Assembly (NCBI GenBank): GCA_964371615.1
Contig: CAYJMS010000004.1
Location: 62,001 to 126,000, forward strand
Direction: 5' to 3'
Length of the DNA stretch: 64,000 nucleotides
Origin: SpSt-333 sp964371615
Lineage (GTDB): Bacteria; Bacteroidota; Ignavibacteria; UBA10030; UBA8401
Part shown: positions 1 through 6,965 of the stretch, in pieces
Layout of the letters: each line of letters begins with the position of its first letter
How positions within the stretch are numbered: the first letter of the stretch is position 1
Made by a program: the position numbers and the translations under genes
The notes under the pieces: generated by a model
Seen by the model: the letters and a program-made list of their open reading frames with translations, nothing else
Database searches by the model: none
Told to the model about the DNA's origin: nothing

Positions 1-1284
1 GTACACACCACCAAAGGTTCCGGCATAGATTATTGTATCCGAAATAGCGAGAGCGTTTACATAATATCCATTTCCATTTATTAAACCGTTATTTATTGCT
101 ACCCATTCATTGCCATTATCTGTTGAACGATAAACACCGCCGCTATTAGTTCCGGCAAATAAAGTTCCTTCCGATGCCACAAGAGCATTAACAGGTACGA
201 CACCGCTCAACCGATTCATATTATTGGCAACCTTTGGAAAGTCATCGTTGTTTGTTTTAATCCAATTTGTTCCATTATTTGTGGAAAGAAATACGCCTTG
301 ATGCTCGGTACCAACAAAAAGATTTGTGCCTGATATTGTGAAAGTGCTAGCAGTAGTATTTGCTAATCCATAATTTACCGCAGACCAATTTTCTCCGTTA
401 TTATTTGAACGGTAAACACCATAATGCTCTGTCCCTATAAAAAGACTATTATCCAAGACAGTAAAAGTTTTTAGTATTTTAAGATATAAATCATTGCTCA
501 CTACAGCCCATGTCTCACCATTATCTGTCGAACGCAATATTTCACCGTGATCTTTTCCCGCAAAGAGATTGTTGCCTGATGCCACCAAAGCAGTGATTGG
601 TAAACTGTCGTTGATATTAGTCCAATTATTGCCTTTATCAGTTGAACGAAATAAATTGTAGTTTAATTTAGCAAAAAGAATTGTATCTAAAGATCCTAGA
701 ACTTCAACGTTACCATATGGCGGAGTAGTACCATTACCGAGTATAATATCCCAGCTGTCTCCGCTATTTGTAGAACGAAGCAAGCCATAACCGTTTGTTG
801 CCGCAAATATGTATTTATCTACAATTATAAGAGAATAAATATATGTATTGGAACGAATAGTAACCCAATGGTTACCATTGTCAGTTGAACGATAAATACC
901 AGAATATGTAGCCACAAAAATATTTGAATCTAAAACCGCAAGGGATATAATTTTAACAGAAGAATCAGTAATATAAATTGCATTCCAACTTGTGCCATTG
1001 TCTGTGGAACAAAACACAGCACCACCCTGAGTTCCAACAAATATTTTTTCTCCTGAAACGACAAAGGATGTGATAGTCATACTCGTCAGACCCTTGCTAA
1101 CAAAAGACCAGCTCTCTCCATTATTTGTTGAACGATATACTCCGCCAGTTTCCGTTCCAGCAAAAAGAGTTGAACCGGAAATAGCAAAAGCAGTTATGGT
1201 GCCACCGCCGGGTCCGCTTGATTGTATCCATTGTGCTTGCAGATAAGTGGTGATTAGAAATATAATTAATGTAAATTGTTTCAT
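1..1284 (-). CDS. Secreted BNR/Asp-box beta-propeller protein, 3' part cut off by the window
   Basis: An open frame of 428 codons runs from ATG at 1284 down to base 1 with no stop, so the C-terminus lies outside the window. It starts with a signal peptide (MKQFTLIIFLITTYLQAQ, followed by WIQ) and then has about ten repeats of a 'GVYRSTDNGxxW' / 'LFAGT' unit, the Asp-box/BNR (sortilin-like) blade signature. The architecture and wording of the repeats match the complete protein at 47675-49765, which ends in a type IX sorting domain, so the missing end here probably does too. It should be an extracellular or surface propeller; the ligand is unknown. Function is inferred only from repeats. Confidence 0.85.
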   Translation of the reverse strand, partial: MKQFTLIIFLITTYLQAQWIQSSGPGGGTITAFAISGSTLFAGTETGGVYRSTNNGESWSFVSKGLTSMTITSFVVSGEKIFVGTQGGAVFCSTDNGTSWNAIYITDSSVKIISLAVLDSNIFVATYSGIYRSTDNGNHWVTIRSNTYIYSLIIVDKYIFAATNGYGLLRSTNSGDSWDIILGNGTTPPYGNVEVLGSLDTILFAKLNYNLFRSTDKGNNWTNINDSLPITALVASGNNLFAGKDHGEILRSTDNGETWAVVSNDLYLKILKTFTVLDNSLFIGTEHYGVYRSNNNGENWSAVNYGLANTTASTFTISGTNLFVGTEHQGVFLSTNNGTNWIKTNNDDFPKVANNMNRLSGVVPVNALVASEGTLFAGTNSGGVYRSTDNGNEWVAINNGLINGNGYYVNALAISDTIIYAGTFGGVY

Positions 1285-1602
1285 AACTCTTCCATATCCT
1301 TGAGGTGGACAGGTACGCCACGTTTGGTAGAATGTCTCAGTTCCGGACCGTCGTCGCGCGTGCTTAACTGTTTATTTATTTTATATAACTACGTTGAACT
1401 TGAATCTATTCGTTACACTTGTATTGCGCGTTCGATTCGTCGCCCGTCCCTTCACGTCGGCTCTTGCCCGCTCTACGAGTCGTAGACCTTCGGCGGGTGC
1501 AGTGACGTGTTAGGTTGCAATTAGTTTATAGCCATGTTCAATATTAGTATAATAATAGATATACTGAAGCCAACTATAAACGAGATAGTTGCTTTTTTTG
1601 AA
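1285..1602. other. Gene-free stretch between a cassette gene and the IS3 element
   Basis: No coding frame is convincing here. The stretch holds an attC-like site (1362-1515) and, beside the IS end, an inverted repeat GTTTATAG (near 1525) / CTATAAAC (near 1573). It lies directly upstream of the propeller gene that starts at 1284. Confidence 0.5.
1362..1515 (-). other. attC-like recombination site (candidate)
   Basis: Read on the minus strand it begins with ACCTAAC (1515-1509), fitting the integron inverse core RYYYAAC, and ends near GTTAAGC (1368-1362), fitting the core GTTRRRY. The following bases ACACGTC are shared with the site at 5977. The interior is GC-rich and partly self-complementary. 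It sits upstream of the minus-strand gene ending at base 1. This is a motif-level call with no integrase gene in view. Confidence 0.4.
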
Positions 1603-1650
1603 TGACCTGCCCCCGTATGATGTGCCAATGCTTAGTTTAGGTTTTCCGCT

Positions 1651-2499
1651 TCAGGCATTGGCAAGCCGAAGCTGATAAAATGTTTCCGGTGCCGGTGGTT
1701 TGTAACCTAATGAACTGTGTATTCTCTCCGTGTTATAAAACTTCCTCCATCTCTCAGTAACAACCCTTGCTTCGGTTAATGTATCAAAGATCTCTCCATT
1801 GAGCAACTCATCTCTTAGTTTTCCATTGAACGATTCGATGTAACCGTTCTCCCACGGACTACCAGGTTCGATAAATAATGTTTTCACCTGAAGATCTTGA
1901 AGCCACTGCCTGAGAATATCAGCGACAAATTCCGGGCCGTTATCTGACCTGATGTGTTCCGGTACGCCTCGAGATATGAATAAGTCTTTCAGTGTTTCAA
2001 TCACATCACTGGCCGTTAACTTGCGTTCGATTCGGATCGATAAACACTCTCGGGTATATTCGTCGATGATGTTCAGCATCCGCATCTTTCTGCCTTCACT
2101 GGTCCTGTCTGCAACAAAGTCGTAACTCCACACGTGATTCTTTTGTGTTGGTCGAAGTCTGATGCACGAACCATCATTGAGCCACAAGCGTCGCCGTTTA
2201 GGCTGTTTCTGTGGCACTTTTAAGCCTTCCAGACGCCAGATTCGTTCGACACGCTTATGATTTACATGCCAACCTTCGTTTCGCAGCAGCATCGTGATTC
2301 TACGATATCCATATCGGCCATAATCCGTTGCCAGTGAGACAATTCGCTTTGTAATTTGCGTATCAAGATCTGAAACGATTGGATCGAGCCTCTGTGTTGA
2401 CCTGGGCTGCTCCAGCACCTTGCACACCCGACGTTCTGAATACCCTGTCTCTTCCTGGACTTCTCTGACCGCCCGGCGTTTTTTTGCCGGGCTTAGAAG
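1651..2499 (-). CDS. IS3-family transposase OrfB (DDE integrase core), made by -1 frameshift
   Basis: This is the catalytic subunit of the insertion sequence. Motifs include YDFVADR (first Asp), SDNGPEFVA (second Asp) and ENGYIESFNGKLRDE (catalytic Glu), preceded by an SPAKKRRAV...LEQPRSTQR segment typical of OrfB N-termini. An internal ATG exists at 2427, but homology extends upstream of it without a stop, back into the end of orfA. The likely product is therefore an OrfAB fusion of about 373 residues entered by slippage at 2499-2505, rather than a protein starting at 2427. The frame is complete, with its stop at 1651. Confidence 0.92.
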   Translation of the reverse strand, partial: LLSPAKKRRAVREVQEETGYSERRVCKVLEQPRSTQRLDPIVSDLDTQITKRIVSLATDYGRYGYRRITMLLRNEGWHVNHKRVERIWRLEGLKVPQKQPKRRRLWLNDGSCIRLRPTQKNHVWSYDFVADRTSEGRKMRMLNIIDEYTRECLSIRIERKLTASDVIETLKDLFISRGVPEHIRSDNGPEFVADILRQWLQDLQVKTLFIEPGSPWENGYIESFNGKLRDELLNGEIFDTLTEARVVTERWRKFYNTERIHSSLGYKPPAPETFYQLRLANA

Positions 2500-2505
2500 T
2501 TTCCC
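2471..2505 (-). promoter_or_regulatory. Programmed -1 frameshift signal (slippery heptamer plus stem-loop)
   Basis: On the minus strand the orfA frame reads G|GGA|AAC at 2505-2499, a canonical X-XXY-YYZ heptamer. It lies two codons before the orfA stop (TAA, 2495-2493). After a 6-nt spacer there is a perfect hairpin, GCCCGGC / GCCGGGC with loop AAAAAAAC (2492-2471). Slipping back one base leads exactly into the orfB frame (K-L-L-S-P-A-K-K). Spacer and stem lengths are those expected for stimulated frameshifting. Confidence 0.85.
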
Positions 2506-2771
2506 CGGGCAGCTTCCTTCAGAATTGATATATCGATTGTTTGATCGGCAACGACTTTTCGCAATCGCTGATTTTCCTGTTCAAGTTCTTTCAGCCGCTT
2601 GGCTTGATCAACCCGAAGGCCCCCGTATTCTTTCCGCCATTTATAATATGTCATATCGCTAATCCCTATCTGCCGGACTGCTTCTGCAACTGATTTTCCT
2701 TGGCTTTGAAGCACTTCTGCTTCGTGGAGTTTTGCGATAATCTGCTCTGCGGTGTATTTCTGTCTACCCAT
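2493..2771 (-). CDS. IS3-family transposase OrfA (helix-turn-helix)
   Basis: A 92-residue DNA-binding subunit beginning MGRQKYTAEQIIAKL, with an HTH of the transposase-8 type (GISDMTYYKWRKEYG, about residues 36-50) followed by a leucine-zipper-like helix (LKELEQENQRLRKVV). It recognises the element ends and, as OrfAB, joins the catalytic domain. It ends two codons after the slippery heptamer at 2499-2505. Length and order are normal for the family. Confidence 0.93.
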   Translation of the reverse strand: MGRQKYTAEQIIAKLHEAEVLQSQGKSVAEAVRQIGISDMTYYKWRKEYGGLRVDQAKRLKELEQENQRLRKVVADQTIDISILKEAARGNF

Positions 2772-2833
2772 TTTAACCCTTTCTTGATGAATCCCAATAT
2801 ATTAAATTGGATCATCTTTTGGGGGGCAGGTCA

Positions 2834-2894
2834 TATTGGGAGATTCTGAATCTTCCTGAATACGATGACACCATGTGCATTCGTAAATTTTCAT
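2834..2894 (-). pseudogene. 5' fragment of a small zinc-ribbon-like gene cut by the IS
   Basis: An ATG at 2894 opens a frame reading MKIYECTWCHRIQEDSESPN that runs straight into the IS3 end. The CxxC pair suggests a short zinc-ribbon peptide. A GTTAGGT core-like box lies 17 nt upstream of the ATG (2917-2911, minus strand), as at an integron cassette boundary. Joining the flanks across the IS gives a stop after ten more codons, with no second CxxC, so either bases were lost on insertion or the frame was already decayed. Confidence 0.4.
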
Positions 2895-2968
2895 ATTATT
2901 TTTTCTTTGTACCTAACTTTGAATTAATTGCTGCTCATTCGATTCATTCTTTGACCATATACTGTGTA

Positions 2969-3079
2969 TTCTAACGGATATATTATGAAAAGGCAATCCA
3001 ATCGATTTTTCCTCCCTTGCGTAGTATTGTTGCGACATTCGCCTCTGGCGGGACTAGTTCCTTTTTAATATGGTTAGAT
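2969..3079 (-). other. attC-like imperfect palindrome after the Pycsar-type gene pair
   Basis: On the minus strand it begins ATCTAAC (3079-3073), only four bases after the stop of the cyclase gene, and ends GTTAGAA (2975-2969), nearly its reverse complement. The arms ATATTAAAAAGGAA and the reverse complement of TTCCTTTTCATAATAT-like sequence pair with small bulges, as attC hairpins do. A clear homologue of this 111-bp element lies at 4341-4453, so the gene pair is bracketed by two related sites. Confidence 0.55.
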
Positions 3080-3083
3080 AGCC

Positions 3084-3809
3084 TTATTTACAATTATTTT
3101 TTATCCAATCTTCCATACCTAAACTTATTACATTACCGTGATAACAATTTCTATTCGAATTCCACGATAAGAAACTTTTATTTTGATCATTTAAGTTTTG
3201 ATGAAATACTGATGACACCATAATATTATAATCATAATAAGCCCGCGCCCCATTTTTACATAATTTAGCAGCTTCATTTACAACATCACCTAACCAAACA
3301 ACTTCATTTATTGCACTTCCTTTATATCCGGCTTTTATCATCAAAGCGCGGCCATAAGAAAGACCAATTCCTGCCGTGATAGGATTAATATTATATCGCT
3401 TGAAACGACAATTAAGGATATTGATAAGACTGTTTAATTGATAAGCGATTGAAAATACTGTGTCAATATCAGATTTTTTTTGCGTGTCATAAATACCAAT
3501 GATTCCATCCCCCTCGATCATTACTTCTGAACATAGAGATATTGAATTTACAATACCTACACATTCTGAAATGTACGACTTATATATCTTCGATAGTGTC
3601 GGTCTGTTGTAGGCAGCACTTATAGATGATGACCCGCGTAAATCGATAAACAATGCACTGCAATAAACGTAAAAACCATTACTAAACGATAAACGATCGC
3701 GAGAGGGAATATAATCTAACTCTTCATACTCAGCATCAGCGCCTGCCAAAAGTTCATCAATTCTTGAAACACCATCAATGTAACTATACGATCCTGGATT
3801 ACTTTTCAT
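3084..3809 (-). CDS. Class III nucleotidyl cyclase, probable Pycsar cyclase (PycC)
   Basis: This 241-residue protein is a single cyclase homology domain. It has the first metal Asp in LFIDLRGSS (D56), the second in MIEGDGIIG (D101), and the motif GIGLSYG...GS...WLGDVVNEAAKL (residues 147-183), which corresponds to the IGxxVNxAxRL element of class III cyclases. There is no sensor or membrane domain. Its partner is the membrane protein gene immediately upstream (3825-4313), about 15 nt away in the same operon. In Pycsar systems a cyclase senses phage and makes cCMP or cUMP that opens a membrane effector. Nucleotide choice cannot be read from the sequence. The pair is AT-rich and bracketed by attC-like sites, suggesting transfer as one cassette. 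Confidence 0.82.
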   Translation of the reverse strand: MKSNPGSYSYIDGVSRIDELLAGADAEYEELDYIPSRDRLSFSNGFYVYCSALFIDLRGSSSISAAYNRPTLSKIYKSYISECVGIVNSISLCSEVMIEGDGIIGIYDTQKKSDIDTVFSIAYQLNSLINILNCRFKRYNINPITAGIGLSYGRALMIKAGYKGSAINEVVWLGDVVNEAAKLCKNGARAYYDYNIMVSSVFHQNLNDQNKSFLSWNSNRNCYHGNVISLGMEDWIKNNCK

Positions 3810-3824
3810 AGTATTTATCAGTAA

Positions 3825-4313
3825 TTATTTGTTTGAATATAAAAGTGATACAGTAACCAACCAAGGAATTGTTGATATAAAAAGTGCTATCATTGCAATT
3901 TTAATATAATTGTACTTTGCATTGGCAATTTCTGCATTTCTATAGCACTGACGGATAATCTCCTCAACATATTCTGCTTCTGAAAGATTTTGCATCTTTT
4001 TCTGGAAGTCGGTTTCGCTATACGAAACTATTCCACCAAAATAAATAATTGAACCTTTCGTCCCCTTTGTTCTCGGAAATGTTGCAAGACCGAGACAAAC
4101 AACGCTTACGAGTAAACCCAATGATGAAATACTTGTAATAATCGCGTTAACTACAGTCCAAGAATGAGAACTCGGAATTAGAGAAACAACAACTGCAAGC
4201 ATTGCGGTATCAAGGGCGAATATAAATTGAACTTTTTGATCTGCGTTATTTATCCAACTTAAAAGTCTTTCCAAATTCTTATCGTGAAATTCATATTTAT
4301 CTTGTAGTGCCAT
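3825..4313 (-). CDS. Probable Pycsar membrane effector (PycTM-like)
   Basis: A small membrane protein of about 162 residues from ATG 4313, which has GAGG six bases upstream; an in-frame TTG at 4325 is less likely. After an amphipathic N-terminus with the W-xxxx-AD-x-K pattern (LLSWINNADQK) seen at the start of Pycsar effector domains, there are two adjacent membrane segments (about residues 29-47 and 53-78 of this start). A soluble helical stretch follows and then a third membrane segment near the C-terminus (about 137-159). By family analogy the cyclic pyrimidine produced by the neighbouring cyclase triggers it to damage the inner membrane and abort infection. The family assignment rests on pattern and context. 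Confidence 0.72.
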   Translation of the reverse strand: MALQDKYEFHDKNLERLLSWINNADQKVQFIFALDTAMLAVVVSLIPSSHSWTVVNAIITSISSLGLLVSVVCLGLATFPRTKGTKGSIIYFGGIVSYSETDFQKKMQNLSEAEYVEEIIRQCYRNAEIANAKYNYIKIAMIALFISTIPWLVTVSLLYSNK

Positions 4314-4340
4314 TGATAACCTCAAATTTATTTAAAAGCT

Positions 4341-4453
4341 GCCTAATGGATATATTATGAAAAGGAAACCTTAAATATTTAGCGTGGCGCCCATTTCCTA
4401 AACTTACTTGCCCGTCTCGCTTTATGGCGGGTTCCTATTTAATATGGTTAACT
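4341..4453 (-). other. attC-like imperfect palindrome, paralogue of 2969-3079
   Basis: It starts seven bases after the stop of the gene at 4461 with AGTTAAC (minus strand) and ends ATTAGGC (4347-4341). It shares GGATATATTATGAAAAGG, TAATATGGTTA and a central GGCGGG hairpin with 2969-3079. The end boxes are one or two bases off the integron consensus. The next gene (4313) begins 28 bases later. Confidence 0.52.
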
Positions 4454-4460
4454 GGATTTC

Positions 4461-5909
4461 TCATTTCAATACTATCATCATACGAGTTTTCACCTTTTCA
4501 GCTGTTTTCAGACGATACAGATAGATCCCCGAAGGGAGATTAGTAGCGTTGAAGTGTGCTTCGTGACTACCACAATTCATTTCTCCATTTATTAACACCG
4601 CAATTTCCCGGCCTAGCAGGTCGTAAACATTCAGGTTTACATGTTGCCTGTTTGACACGGAATATTGAATTATGGTTTTCGGATTGAAGGGATTCGGGTA
4701 GTTTTGGGAAAGCGTGAACGATTCAGGAATCTGATTCTTTTCAACTTCCTCGACATTCGTCACCTTGTCTACCTGGTATTTCTGAAGATAACCGAAGTAG
4801 TTTCCCGATCCGGCTGCGTTGCTCAATACAATTAGGTTGTTATTGTGATCGAAACGAACACTTCTCACCAGATTGCCGATGGTCCCCCATACATACCACA
4901 CCTTTTTCCATACGGAAGTGCCGGTGGAGGCGGAGAACCCTTCGAGAAAAGATGACCGATTCCAATCGTGGATATTACCACGTTGAATCGAACCACCCAC
5001 CGTTACCAGATTCTTTTCCGATGATGCCGCGACCGATTCATTATAGTTTTCATAGTTCGTCTCATAAGTTTCCCGAGAGACATACTCATTTCTCCACTGC
5101 TCAAGACCGCTAGATGAAAATCGTATCACGAACTGGTAGTTGTATCCGATCGAATCGTTCTTCGAGAACGAACCGGCGAAGTACACATTGCCACTGTCGT
5201 CAATCGTTGAAGTGCTTAGTATTCCATTCGGGACACTGCGCTCCCAAAGAAGCGATCCGGTTGCGAAATCGAACGCCCGCAAGGAACTCGAGATGCCAGT
5301 CACTCCGGAGACGTACAGTGTTTTTCCGAAAAGACGCGGGACGCATCTCACCAAGCGGGAGCCCAATGAGAATTGCCGCTTGACTGTTCCGTCGGGAGCG
5401 ATGAGGTAGCAAATCGGCGCGTTTCCACCCGAAGCAGCCACAACCGAATCACCATAGGAGGCGAGGTAGGTATCCGAGTTCATCTGCATTCTCCACACCT
5501 CGAAGCCCTGTGTGTTGCGATAGGTGAGATAGAAGCGAGATTTGAGTTCGACCTGGAGCGCGAGATACATACCATTCCCCGATGCTGGGAGTGCAAGCTG
5601 GTTGCCCCATGCCGCTCCGCCGATTGTGGTATCCAGAATGACCTGGCCTACTGCGCCTGCAGAGGTAATAGGAATGATCGCCGCGCGTTTTTCGTCGTTT
5701 GAGAGGTGTTTGTACCCATCAACAAGAAAATCATTCGATGGGGTTACCAGAATACTTCTCGGTTGGTCGAAATTGCCACCGAAATTGAACTTCGTCTCCC
5801 AAACGAGGGAGTATGAGGGGGATTGCGCCAGTGCCGAATAAATCGGCACGAACGCAAGGATTACTGCGAGTAGTCGATTTATAAAATATTTTCCATATGA
5901 TTCATTCAT
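4461..5909 (-). CDS. Secreted beta-propeller-like protein with type IX sorting domain
   Basis: A 482-residue exported protein. The signal peptide spans about residues 1-29 (LLAVILAFVPIYSALAQ). The body has PQQ-like/propeller repeats (YVSGVTG, SLLWERSV, VYFAGSF, NLVTVGGS). The last 85 residues form a type IX secretion C-terminal domain with SQNYPNPFNPKT and the final GIYLYRLKT...RMMIVLK. It should be delivered to the cell surface or released. The ligand is unknown. It is flanked on both sides by attC-like sites, unusual cargo for a cassette of this length. GC is higher than in the neighbouring Pycsar pair. Confidence 0.85.
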   Translation of the reverse strand: MNESYGKYFINRLLAVILAFVPIYSALAQSPSYSLVWETKFNFGGNFDQPRSILVTPSNDFLVDGYKHLSNDEKRAAIIPITSAGAVGQVILDTTIGGAAWGNQLALPASGNGMYLALQVELKSRFYLTYRNTQGFEVWRMQMNSDTYLASYGDSVVAASGGNAPICYLIAPDGTVKRQFSLGSRLVRCVPRLFGKTLYVSGVTGISSSLRAFDFATGSLLWERSVPNGILSTSTIDDSGNVYFAGSFSKNDSIGYNYQFVIRFSSSGLEQWRNEYVSRETYETNYENYNESVAASSEKNLVTVGGSIQRGNIHDWNRSSFLEGFSASTGTSVWKKVWYVWGTIGNLVRSVRFDHNNNLIVLSNAAGSGNYFGYLQKYQVDKVTNVEEVEKNQIPESFTLSQNYPNPFNPKTIIQYSVSNRQHVNLNVYDLLGREIAVLINGEMNCGSHEAHFNATNLPSGIYLYRLKTAEKVKTRMMIVLK

Positions 5910-5910
5910 A

Positions 5911-5977
5911 GATTAACCAACAAATCCAGTTCCGGTGCGCCCGCGATTGCAACGTTAGATTGAGCGACGTGTTAGTC
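5911..5977 (-). other. attC-like site, short form
   Basis: On the minus strand it begins GACTAAC (5977-5971), 11 bases after the stop at 5989, followed by ACACGTC as in the site at 1515. A second box ATCTAAC lies at 5960-5954. The interior CGCGGGCGCACCGGAACTG again resembles the distal part of the 1362-1515 site region (GGTCCGGAACTG). It ends near GTTGGTT, close to the start of the next gene. Confidence 0.42.
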
Positions 5978-5988
5978 CGTTGGAAGCC

Positions 5989-6633
5989 TTAATTGATAAA
6001 ACTAAAAGATTGTAACTGTCGTTTTGTTAAATTGTCTGCGGATAAAACAGATTGACTTATTATACCGATAGAACGACTAAAACAGATAGAGTCAACATAA
6101 TATTGATTCCACCGACGCACAACAACAAATGTGTCACTGGGACTATTCTTAAATTGTCCTAGAAATACGGACACAATCTGAAACGAATCACGCCTTCCAT
6201 CAATGTCTGCGTACCACAAATGCCCCGTGAGAATTGGTGAAGCGAGGACAGGAACTTTAGAACTAATAGTATTGCCTTGAACATTTACTAAATAAATTGT
6301 ACCCCCTCGATGTCCGACATAGCCCACAATCGGTAAATTGGACGGTGGCGCAACGACCAATACATCCTCAGTAAATCCATACATTAGAAGTTTATCAGAT
6401 AGTCGTAATGTATCTTTAACACGTCTGTCAAGGACTGCTCGTTCTGATGGTGTAATAAATTCATATATCCATTGATTACCAATTGCGAGTGGCGCGTATG
6501 ATGAGATATCGTATGTCCCATAATCTTGCTCCTTAGAAGGAAAATCAACATTTGTTGAATGTTCCCTACAGCCAATTGCGATTGTTAAAATAAATATTGA
6601 AAGATATTTTATAATATGATTCTTCTTAGACTT
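5989..6633 (-). CDS. Putative lipoprotein with no recognisable start codon
   Basis: The minus-strand frame is open from 6684 to the stop at 5989. Read from about 6633 it gives KSKKNHIIKYLSIFILTIAIGC, a typical lipoprotein signal peptide with the lipobox Cys, then about 190 residues including APLAIGNQWIYEF. The usual 'MKK' start is absent: no ATG, GTG or TTG occurs in frame above the lipobox. An ATG exists only inside the protein at 6384, which would drop the signal and NQWIYEF motif. Either a non-standard start (ATT/ATA) is used or the 5' end has been lost at a recombination junction. NQWIY motifs are common in FCB lipoproteins of unknown role. Confidence 0.5.
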   Translation of the reverse strand, partial: KSKKNHIIKYLSIFILTIAIGCREHSTNVDFPSKEQDYGTYDISSYAPLAIGNQWIYEFITPSERAVLDRRVKDTLRLSDKLLMYGFTEDVLVVAPPSNLPIVGYVGHRGGTIYLVNVQGNTISSKVPVLASPILTGHLWYADIDGRRDSFQIVSVFLGQFKNSPSDTFVVVRRWNQYYVDSICFSRSIGIISQSVLSADNLTKRQLQSFSFIN

Positions 6634-6810
6634 TGTGAGTTCGGATAATGGGATTAAGAAGTGTGATAGGCTGCCTGATATCGCCTATATATTATGCCAA
6701 GAATGTAGAGTATTTCGCTATAATCATCAACCTCAATTGCCCCAAATACCAGAATCGCCAATACTTTTTTTGTACCGGGAAATGCCGGTTTTATTCCAGA
6801 TTAATCAGAG

Positions 6811-6907
6811 GGATTTGTCGACTTAAGGGCGTGGGTATTTATCGGCTTTCGGACAGTAATTTCTCGGGTTTTATTTTAAGGCCTTTGGCGATCTTTGCGA
6901 TACTCAG
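6811..6907. repeat. 97-bp direct repeat, copy 1
   Basis: Matches 14360-14456 at 91 of 97 positions in the same orientation. It contains the last 22 codons of an HTH regulator on the minus strand (see next entry). Similarity stops sharply at both ends. Confidence 0.9.
6839..6907 (-). pseudogene. C-terminal remnant of an XRE-type HTH regulator
   Basis: The minus strand reads LSIAKIAKGLKIKPEKLLSESR and a stop, the last helix of a Cro/C1-type HTH as in restriction-modification control proteins. Nothing upstream continues the frame. The same remnant, slightly longer, is at 14388-14495. Confidence 0.7.
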
Positions 6908-6965
6908 TAGTTGAATCTCGTAGGGCGGATGTTCCTGTCCGTCAATATTTATTATCCCTCTGAAT

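Larger units (their letters stand above)
1603..2833 (-). mobile_element. IS3-family insertion sequence, 1231 bp, apparently intact
   Basis: Terminal inverted repeats TGACCTGCCCCC at 1603-1614 and GGGGGCAGGTCA at 2822-2833 match over 12 bases and remain similar further in. Between them are orfA (HTH) and orfB (rve DDE integrase) joined by a -1 frameshift signal, the standard IS3 layout. I see no clear target duplication: the left flank is TTTGAA and the right flank TATTGG. The element interrupts a small zinc-ribbon-like frame of the cassette array. Both reading frames are open, so it may be active. Confidence 0.93.

Noticed and set aside
2479..2485. The A7/T7 run as the IS3 slippery site
   Set aside because: It lies after the orfA stop codon, within the hairpin loop; the heptamer at 2499-2505 is correctly phased.
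1603..2833. Target-site duplication of the IS3 element
   Set aside because: The bases flanking the ends (GAA and TAT) do not match, so none is claimed.
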